Below, piece by piece: positions 31,899-37,697 of a DNA stretch of 37,697 nt. The notes under the pieces were generated by a model. The model made no database searches and was not told the origin of the DNA. It saw only the letters and a program-made list of their open reading frames with translations. Location of the stretch: positions 1 through 37,697 of the forward strand of contig DKJA01000045.1 in the NCBI GenBank assembly GCA_002454505.1, read 5' to 3'. The number at the start of each line of letters is the position of its first letter. The first letter of the stretch is position 1. This DNA comes from Oxalobacteraceae bacterium UBA6704 (GTDB lineage Bacteria > Pseudomonadota > Gammaproteobacteria > Burkholderiales > Burkholderiaceae_D). A program made the translations under genes and the position numbers.

Positions 31899-33104
31899 TT
31901 ACGCTGCCAGCGCAGGGCCGAACAGCAAATGGTGGCGGATCGCGGACACGTCCGCGCCGCGCTGGATCAGGTCGAAGTACCACGGGCCGTCCTGCACGTC
32001 CCCATACAGCACGGCACCAGCGAGGCGGTGGCCGTCCAGCACGAGGCGTTTGTAGACGCCGCGGCGCGCATCGCGCAGCACGAGATCCTCGCAGCCTTCG
32101 CCGCCGGCGAAATCGCCGACCGAGTACAGTTCGATACCGGTGACCTTCAAACGCGTAGGCGATGCCTGCTGCACGTAACGGCGATGTCCAGCGCTGGCCA
32201 GGTGCGCCGCGCACACCTTGGCCTGCTCCCAGATCGGCGCGACGAGACCGAACGTGGCGCGCCGGTGCTGCACGCATTCGCCGACTGCGTACACGCGCGG
32301 ATCGTAGGTTTGCAGCGTATCGTCCACGACGATGGCACGCTCGCAATGCAGGCCAGCTTCTTGCGCCAGCGCGATATTCGGGCGCACGCCGGCCGTCATC
32401 ACGACGAGGTCGGCGGCGATCTCGGTGCCGTCCTTGAAGCGCACAGCGGTCACCCGATCGGTACCGACGATTTCCTCGGTCTGTGCGGACAGCATGAACT
32501 TGAAGCCACGTGCTTCCAGCGCGCGCTGCAGCAGTTGCGCCGCAGCCTTGTCCAGCTGCTGGTTCATCAGCGCATCGGTGACGTGCACCACGGTGACGTC
32601 CATGCCCTGCTTCAGCAGGCCGTTCGCCGCTTCGAGGCCCAGCAGGCCGCCGCCGATGACCACTGCCCGCTTGTGGTTGCGGGCAGCCGTGAGCATGTCT
32701 TCCACGTCCTGGATGTCGCGGAACGCCAGCACGCCGGGCAGCTCATGGCCCGGTACGGGAATGATGAACGGCTTCGATCCCGTCGCCAGCAGCAGCCGGT
32801 CGTAGCGCACCTCGATGTCGGATGCGGCACGCACGACGCGACGACGACGGTCGATATGCACCACCGGGTCGCCCGCATGCAGCGTGATGCCGTTCGCGCT
32901 GTACCAGTCGCGCGTGTTCAGCATGATGTCGTCCACCGACTTTTCGCCGGCCAGCACGGGCGACAGCAGGATGCGGTTGTAGTTACCGTGCGGCTCGGCG
33001 CCGAACACGGTGATGTCGTAATGGCCCGGCGCCAGCGCAAGCAGTTCCTCGACCGTGCGCATGCCGGCCATGCCGTTGCCGATCACGACCAGCGACGGTT
33101 TCAC
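31899..33104 (-). CDS. nasB: FAD/NAD(P)-dependent reductase of the nitrate reductase (NasB-type)
   Basis: A 401-residue flavoprotein. The FAD motif is LVVIGNGMAGMR at the N-terminus and the NAD motif is AVVIGGGLLGLEAANGL. The second FAD stretch is DPRVYAVGECVQHR. It resembles the N-terminal half of NirB without the siroheme part. Between nirD and the nitrate reductase it most likely passes electrons from NAD(P)H to that reductase. The GTG at 33104 overlaps the nirD stop (GTGA) and gives the family start KPSLVVIGNGMAG; the in-frame ATG at 33179 is inside nirD. The symbol follows the Klebsiella scheme. Confidence 0.87.
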   Translation of the reverse strand: MKPSLVVIGNGMAGMRTVEELLALAPGHYDITVFGAEPHGNYNRILLSPVLAGEKSVDDIMLNTRDWYSANGITLHAGDPVVHIDRRRRVVRAASDIEVRYDRLLLATGSKPFIIPVPGHELPGVLAFRDIQDVEDMLTAARNHKRAVVIGGGLLGLEAANGLLKQGMDVTVVHVTDALMNQQLDKAAAQLLQRALEARGFKFMLSAQTEEIVGTDRVTAVRFKDGTEIAADLVVMTAGVRPNIALAQEAGLHCERAIVVDDTLQTYDPRVYAVGECVQHRRATFGLVAPIWEQAKVCAAHLASAGHRRYVQQASPTRLKVTGIELYSVGDFAGGEGCEDLVLRDARRGVYKRLVLDGHRLAGAVLYGDVQDGPWYFDLIQRGADVSAIRHHLLFGPALAA

Positions 33105-33451
33105 GTGCCTACCCAGACTTTGCCGGCATCGATCCGCGCCGGCCATGTCGGCACCGAGTGCTCCGGTGCTTCGAGACACTCACCGGTCTGCAGGTCGAAA
33201 TGCTGTTTATAGAGCGGCGAGGCGACGACGAGCCGCTCGCCCAAGTTGCCCACCAGCCCCCGTGACAGCACGGCCGCCTTCGAATTCGGATCGTAGTTCC
33301 CGATCGCGAACACGCGGATTTCGTTCTCATGGTGCAGCCGGAACACGGCCACCTGCTCGCCGTTCAACAGCGCGCAGACGCCGGTGTTCGGCACGATGTC
33401 GTCCACGCCGCACACGGCGGTCCAGCTGGCGGTTGGTTCGTCGCGCTTCAT
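33101..33451 (-). CDS. nirD: Nitrite reductase small subunit NirD
   Basis: A 116-residue Rieske-like protein that partners NirB. The fold is clear (VCALLNGEQVAVFRL, IRVFAIGNYDPNSKAAVLSRGLVGN, and ASPLYKQHFDLQTGECLE). The Cys/His cluster ligands of true Rieske proteins are absent, as is normal for NirD. It lies 25 bases after nirB and overlaps the flavoprotein gene by four bases. Confidence 0.93.
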   Translation of the reverse strand: MKRDEPTASWTAVCGVDDIVPNTGVCALLNGEQVAVFRLHHENEIRVFAIGNYDPNSKAAVLSRGLVGNLGERLVVASPLYKQHFDLQTGECLEAPEHSVPTWPARIDAGKVWVGT

Positions 33452-33476
33452 GGTGCTCTCCTCATGTCATGTCTCC

Positions 33477-36002
33477 TCAGGCTGCCTTGATGGGTATCAC
33501 GCGCTGCTTTTCCTCGAACGTGGCCGGGCGGATCTGGCCCCGCTCTTCGATGAACACCACGTTGTCGTCCTTTGCTTCGCTGTTGACGAAGTGGCGGAAG
33601 CGCTTGCGCGTCTCCGGATCGCTGACTGCTTCCTTCCACTCGCAAGCGTAGGTATCGATCACGCGCTGCATGTCCGCTTCCATCTCGGCGTTGATGCCCA
33701 GCTTGTCGCCAATGACGACGGCCTTCAGGTAATCGAGGCCCCCTTCCAGGTTTTCGCGCCACGTGCTGGTGCGCTGCAGGCGGTCGGCGGTGCGGCTGTA
33801 GAACATCAGGAAGCGGTCGATGTATTGGATCAGCGTGGCCTTGTCGAGGTCCGAGGCCAGCAGTTCCGCGTGGCGCGGCTTCATGCCGCCGTTGCCGCAC
33901 ACGTAAAGGTTCCAGCCCTTGTCGGTGGCAATGATGCCCACGTCCTTGCCCTGCGCCTCGGCGCATTCGCGGGTGCAGCCGGACACGCCGAACTTGAACT
34001 TGTGCGGCGCGCGCAGGCCCTTGTAGCGGTTCTCCAGTTCGATGGCGAGGCCTACGCTGTCGTCCACGCCGAAGCGGCACCAGGTGGAACCCACGCACGA
34101 CTTCACGGTGCGCAGCGATTTGCCGTACGCGTGGCCCGTCTCGAAGCCGGCGGCGATCAGCTCTTCCCAGATGTCCGGCAGTTGATCGACGCGGGCGCCG
34201 AACAGGTCGACGCGCTGGCCGCCCGTGATCTTGGTGTACAGCCCGTATTTCTTGGCGACCTGGCCGACGGCGATCAGGCCATCCGGCGTCACTTCACCGC
34301 CCGGCATCCGCGGCACCACGGAATACGTGCCGTCCTTCTGGATGTTGCCCAGGTAGTAGTCGTTGGTGTCCTGCAGGCCGGCGTGCTCCTTCTTCAGCAC
34401 GAAGTCGTTCCAGCACGTGGCCAGGATCGATGCGGCGAGCGGCTTGCAAACATCGCAGCCGAGGCCCTTGCCGTGGCGGTGCAGCAGCTCGTCGAACGAT
34501 TTGATCTGCCCCACGCGGATCAGGTGGAACAGCTCCTGCCGCGAATGGGCAAAGTGTTCGCACACATGGTTGTTGACGTCCATACCGAGATGCTTCATCT
34601 CGGCCTTCATGATCTGCGTGACGAGCGGCACGCAACCGCCGCAGGTGGCGCCGGCACCCGTGCACTTCTTCAGCGCGCCGATCGACGTGGCGCCGCCGGC
34701 AACAGCTTCGCAGATCGCGCCTTTCGACACGTCGTTGCACGAACAGATCTGCGCGGTGGCCGGCAGCGCATCGACGCCCAGGCCCGGTTTCGCCTTGCCG
34801 TCCGACTGCGGCAGGATCAGGAATTCCGGCGCTTCCGGCAGTTCGATCCGGTTCAGCATCATCTGCAGCAGCGTGCCGTATTCGCCCGCATCGCCCACCA
34901 TCACGCCGCCCAGCAGGTACTTGCCGCAGTCCGACACGACGATCTTTTTATAGACCTGCCGACGCTCGTCCGTGAACTGGTAGCTGCGGCTGCCTTCGGC
35001 CTTGCCGTGCGGGTCGCCGATGCTGGCCACGTCCACGCCCATCAGTTTGAGCTTGGTGCTCATGTCCGCGCCGGCGAATTCGGCGGCCTGGCCGGCCAGC
35101 TGCTTCGCCACCACGCGGGCCATGTCGTAGCCCGGTGCGACGAGGCCGTAAGTCTGGCCATTCCATAGCGCGCATTCGCCGATGGCGTAGACGTTCGGGT
35201 CGGATGTCAGGCAGGCGTTATCGATGGCGATGCCGCCGCGTGGGCCAATTGTCAGGCCGGATTCCTTGGCCAGCTGGTCGCGCGGGCGGATGCCGGCCGA
35301 GAACACGATCATGTCCGCATCGAGATGCGTGCCGTCGGCGAACTCCATGCGGTGCGTGCCCTGCTCGCCGTCGACGATCTGCAGCGTGTTTTTACCGGTA
35401 TGGATGGTCACGCCCAGTTCGGCGATCTTGTTGCGCAGGATGCGGCCGCCGCCATCGTCCACCTGCACTGCCATCAGCCGCGGCGCGAATTCGACGACAT
35501 GCGTGATCAGGCCCATGTCGCGCAGCGCCTTGGCGCATTCGAGGCCCAGCAGGCCGCCGCCGACCACTACGCCGCTGGTCGAGCGCCTGCCTGCTTCCAG
35601 CATCGCTTCCAGGTCTTCGATGGTGCGGTAGACGAAGCAGTCCTGGCGGTCTTTGCCCTGCAACGGCGGCACGAAAGGATAGGAGCCGGTGGCCATCACG
35701 AGCTTGTCATATTGAAGCACGTCGCCGGTGCTGGCCGTCACGGTTTTATTTGCCAGATCGATCGCATCGGCGCGGGCGTTCAGCCGCAGCACCATGTCGT
35801 CGCGCTCGAAGAAGCCCGGTTTGACGAGGGACAGGTCGTCCGCGCTCTTCCCGCTGAAGAATTCGGACAGGTGCACGCGGTCGTAGGCGGCGCGCGGTTC
35901 CTCGCACAGCACGGTGACCTGCATGCCGGGCACGGGCGACTCGGCGAGGCATTCGAGGAATTTGTGGCCGACCATGCCGTGGCCGATGACGACGATCTTC
36001 AT
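33477..36002 (-). CDS. nirB: Nitrite reductase [NAD(P)H] large subunit NirB
   Basis: An 841-residue cytoplasmic enzyme reducing nitrite to ammonium with six electrons from NAD(P)H. FAD binds at the N-terminal MKIVVIGHGMVGHKFLE and NAD at GVVVGGGLLGLECAKAL. A BFD-type [2Fe-2S] domain follows (ICSCNDVSKG...TCGGCVPLV). The C-terminal siroheme/[4Fe-4S] domain has SCVGSTWCRFG (Cys at about 634 and 640) and SGCTRECAEAQ (about 676 and 680). The ATG at 36002 is preceded by AAGGAG, which overlaps the transporter's stop codon, so translation is probably coupled. The in-frame open stretch upstream lies inside the transporter gene. Confidence 0.96.
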   Translation of the reverse strand: MKIVVIGHGMVGHKFLECLAESPVPGMQVTVLCEEPRAAYDRVHLSEFFSGKSADDLSLVKPGFFERDDMVLRLNARADAIDLANKTVTASTGDVLQYDKLVMATGSYPFVPPLQGKDRQDCFVYRTIEDLEAMLEAGRRSTSGVVVGGGLLGLECAKALRDMGLITHVVEFAPRLMAVQVDDGGGRILRNKIAELGVTIHTGKNTLQIVDGEQGTHRMEFADGTHLDADMIVFSAGIRPRDQLAKESGLTIGPRGGIAIDNACLTSDPNVYAIGECALWNGQTYGLVAPGYDMARVVAKQLAGQAAEFAGADMSTKLKLMGVDVASIGDPHGKAEGSRSYQFTDERRQVYKKIVVSDCGKYLLGGVMVGDAGEYGTLLQMMLNRIELPEAPEFLILPQSDGKAKPGLGVDALPATAQICSCNDVSKGAICEAVAGGATSIGALKKCTGAGATCGGCVPLVTQIMKAEMKHLGMDVNNHVCEHFAHSRQELFHLIRVGQIKSFDELLHRHGKGLGCDVCKPLAASILATCWNDFVLKKEHAGLQDTNDYYLGNIQKDGTYSVVPRMPGGEVTPDGLIAVGQVAKKYGLYTKITGGQRVDLFGARVDQLPDIWEELIAAGFETGHAYGKSLRTVKSCVGSTWCRFGVDDSVGLAIELENRYKGLRAPHKFKFGVSGCTRECAEAQGKDVGIIATDKGWNLYVCGNGGMKPRHAELLASDLDKATLIQYIDRFLMFYSRTADRLQRTSTWRENLEGGLDYLKAVVIGDKLGINAEMEADMQRVIDTYACEWKEAVSDPETRKRFRHFVNSEAKDDNVVFIEERGQIRPATFEEKQRVIPIKAA

Positions 36003-36013
36003 TTCAATACTCC

Positions 36014-37315
36014 TTAAGCTGCGGCCGGGGCCAGCGCGTGTTCGGCATTGGTGGCGGCCGAGAAGCGCACGGCGATGGCGCACAGCGCCGATAGCACGAC
36101 GAGGAAGCCCAGCATCGACAAGGTCTGCTGCACGCTGCCCATGCCCTTCATCAGGAAGCCGGCAGCGACCGCACCCACATTGCCGCCGGCGCCGATGATG
36201 CCGGTGACGCCGCCCAGTGCGCGCTTGTCGATGAACGGCACCAGCGCATACGTGGCGCCGCAGGCCATGTGCGTGCACAGGCCGAAGCTGAGCATCGCGA
36301 TGATGGCGAACACCACGCTGTCCGCATGGGCGAACCAGATCAGGCCCACGCCTTCGCCCAGCATCAGCACGAACAGCAGCGTGACGCGGCTATTCAGGCT
36401 GCCGCGCAGCGCCATCTTGTCGGAGATCCAGCCGCCCAGCGCGCGGGCAAACAGCGCCAGCAAGCCGAAGCTGCCGGCCGCAATGCCCGCTTCCTTCAGG
36501 CCCAGCTTGAAGTTGTCGACGTAGTAGACGGCGGCCACGTTGTGGATGAACAGCTCGATGCCGAAGCAGGCGCCGTAGGTGACGAACAGCAGCCACACGC
36601 GGTAATTGGCGGCGGCCAGCTTGAAACTGTCCCAGCCGCCCTTCTTGCCGCCTTCCAGTTCCACGCCGGCGGCGCGCAGTTCCGCGTAATTCCCTTGCGG
36701 GCAGTCCTGCGTGAACTTCCAGTAGGCCAGGCCGACCAGCACCATCAGCACGCCCGGCACGATCAGTGCCACGCGCCAGCCCATCGTCTCGGCCACGCCC
36801 ATCATCAGCACGGCCGCCAGGATCAGCGGCATCAAGGCCTGCGTGACGCCACCGCCCGCATTGCCCCAGCCGGCAGCGGCCGCGTTGGCGGTGCCCACGA
36901 CGCGGGGCGCGAACATCACCGACGTGTGGTACTGCGTGACGACGAAGCTGGCACCGATCGCGCCGATCAGCAGGCGGAAGAACAGGAAGCTCTCGTACGT
37001 CTGCGCGGCGGCGACGCCGAACACGGGAATGGCACCGACCAGCAGCAGCGCGGTGTGCGCCTTGCGCGGGCCGAAGCGGTCGCACAACGGGCCGACCACC
37101 ATCCGCACGAGGATCGTGATCGCCACCGCGGCGATATTGATGTTGGCGATCTGGCCCACGGTCAGGCCGAATTCGCCTTTGATGACCGGCATCAGCGGCG
37201 CGCAGGCGAACCACGCGAAGAAGCAGACGAAGAACGCCATCCACGCCAGGTGGAAGGCGCGCATCTGCGGGGTATCGAAGGAAAAGAGCTTGATGCTCTG
37301 AGCTTTGCTGGTCAT
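36014..37315 (-). CDS. Nitrate/nitrite MFS transporter (NarK/NasA-type)
   Basis: A 433-residue transporter with 12 hydrophobic segments. It belongs to the nitrate/nitrite porter family, with AWMAFFVCFFAWFACAPLMPVIK at the start and the two Gly-rich nitrate signatures NAAAAGWGNAGGGVTQ and TGIIGAGGNVGAVAAG. The conserved Arg residues in MVVGPLCDRFGPRKAH and FFRLLIGAIGASFVVTQYH fit nitrate binding. It imports nitrate for the four genes that follow. A sigma-54-type promoter and a leader terminator lie in the 380 bases upstream. The start at 37315 is the first ATG after the leader; the Shine-Dalgarno sequence is weak. Confidence 0.93.
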   Translation of the reverse strand: MTSKAQSIKLFSFDTPQMRAFHLAWMAFFVCFFAWFACAPLMPVIKGEFGLTVGQIANINIAAVAITILVRMVVGPLCDRFGPRKAHTALLLVGAIPVFGVAAAQTYESFLFFRLLIGAIGASFVVTQYHTSVMFAPRVVGTANAAAAGWGNAGGGVTQALMPLILAAVLMMGVAETMGWRVALIVPGVLMVLVGLAYWKFTQDCPQGNYAELRAAGVELEGGKKGGWDSFKLAAANYRVWLLFVTYGACFGIELFIHNVAAVYYVDNFKLGLKEAGIAAGSFGLLALFARALGGWISDKMALRGSLNSRVTLLFVLMLGEGVGLIWFAHADSVVFAIIAMLSFGLCTHMACGATYALVPFIDKRALGGVTGIIGAGGNVGAVAAGFLMKGMGSVQQTLSMLGFLVVLSALCAIAVRFSAATNAEHALAPAAA

Positions 37316-37347
37316 GTCCGCATCCCGATCAGGTAAGTGAAAGCCCG

Positions 37348-37417
37348 AAAAAAAAGGCGCCCGCGCGGCAAGCCCTCTCGTATCGGATGAGTGCTTGCTG
37401 TGCGGACGCCGTTGTCC
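37348..37417 (-). promoter_or_regulatory. Candidate nitrate-responsive attenuator in the nas leader
   Basis: On the minus strand, GGAC-AACGGC-GTCC (37417-37404) gives a short stem with a six-base loop having A first and G fourth, the pattern known for ANTAR-protein targets. Downstream, GGC-TT-GCC/GGCGCC (37374-37356) with a GCGCG loop is followed by eight T (37355-37348), an intrinsic terminator 33 bases before the transporter ATG. GCAAGC (37398-37393) can pair instead with GCTTGC (37373-37368) in the terminator's first arm, which would give an antiterminator. The terminator is well supported. The first stem has only four pairs, so the ANTAR link is tentative; no nasT/nasR gene is in the window. 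Confidence 0.55.
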
Positions 37418-37491
37418 TGTTTGCCGGCCCTTCGTTGGGCTGGCGGTATTCGATGGTCGGAGATCGCCGTTGATCTCGTTACGGGGGATAT

Positions 37492-37507
37492 CGCAAGAGC
37501 TGTGCCA
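37492..37507 (-). promoter_or_regulatory. Sigma-54 (RpoN) promoter of the nas operon
   Basis: TGGCAC (37507-37502), five bases, then TTGCG (37496-37492) on the minus strand matches the -24/-12 consensus, with the GG and GC ten bases apart. The expected start is near 37480, giving a leader of about 165 bases that includes the attenuator. Nitrogen-limited control through NtrC is the usual partner; I could not define an NtrC site with confidence. Confidence 0.75.
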
Positions 37508-37610
37508 GCTGCTTTCGTGGGGGCGCGCGGGGCGTGAGCACCGAGATAACGTGAGAATGTGCGGGGGTGGTGCGTGTTTGCGGTGCAGTGCCGCTCGTTA
37601 ATGGTGCGTT

Positions 37611-37697
37611 GGGGACTGTCCCTGCAAGGGACTGTCCCCGGGGTTGTACTTGATTTTAACTTCCGATCAACTAACGTCAAAGCCAACCCCGGGGACA
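37611..37697. repeat. Paired 29-bp GGGGAC/GTCCCC repeat, copy G (cut by window end)
   Basis: The full 29-base unit at 37611-37639 is identical to the first unit of copy F. It continues as GGGGTTG, and after a spacer an inverted CAACCCCGGGGACA begins at 37684 and runs off the window. The stretch between the nas promoter and this repeat (37508-37610) shows no gene. Confidence 0.8.

Noticed and set aside
33101..33451. nirD product as an active Rieske ferredoxin
   Set aside because: The Cys and His cluster ligands are missing, as usual for NirD, so no iron-sulfur cluster is expected.

Overview
The window is GC-rich chromosomal DNA from a betaproteobacterium, most likely an Oxalobacteraceae member of the Massilia/Duganella/Pseudoduganella group. 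That placement rests on protein resemblance, on the hda-HAD phosphatase-pcnB-folK-panB gene order typical of Burkholderiales, and on families of palindromic intergenic repeats built on GGGACAG or GTGTCAG cores. It is inference; no database was searched. No rRNA, tRNA, CRISPR array or complete insertion sequence was seen.

Layout. (1) 1-1934: recX and recA on the minus strand, with a LexA box at recA. (2) 2031-6529: four overlapping plus-strand genes, a TctDE-like two-component system followed by a DUF4212 small subunit and its sodium:solute symporter. (3) 6768-10028: an S9-family peptidase whose catalytic serine is glycine, and a PPi-type phosphofructokinase. (4) 10076-16001: purM on minus, then hda, a HAD phosphatase, pcnB, folK, a DUF486 membrane protein and panB on plus. 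(5) 16002-18963: a leader region with a Met/Cys-rich peptide ORF, then a TonB-dependent receptor. (6) 19034-26261: a polyamine (putrescine) utilisation cluster of puuC, a symporter, an spuC-like aminotransferase, puuA and puuD. Two tiny overlapping ORFs behind a good promoter lie in front of the symporter. (7) 26441-29118: an MFS transporter, two tandem Cys-rich exported paralogues and a fragment resembling the start of a Tae4-type T6SS amidase effector. (8) 29201-37315: a nitrate assimilation operon (transporter, nirB, nirD, FAD reductase, nitrate reductase) behind a sigma-54-type promoter and a leader with an intrinsic terminator.

How the genes work together. Regions 6 and 8 are both nitrogen-scavenging modules. 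The nas operon imports nitrate and reduces it to ammonium, and its promoter and leader suggest control by nitrogen limitation and by nitrate. The puu cluster turns putrescine into GABA, although no gamma-glutamylputrescine oxidase (puuB) is present here. Region 2 looks like a self-regulated carboxylate uptake unit.

The least expected parts are the repeat family sharing a CAG-centred 13-mer, the two micro-ORFs at 20667-20838, the peptide-plus-hairpin leader of the TonB receptor, the serine-less S9 peptidase, and the effector remnant coupled to the Cys-rich pair.
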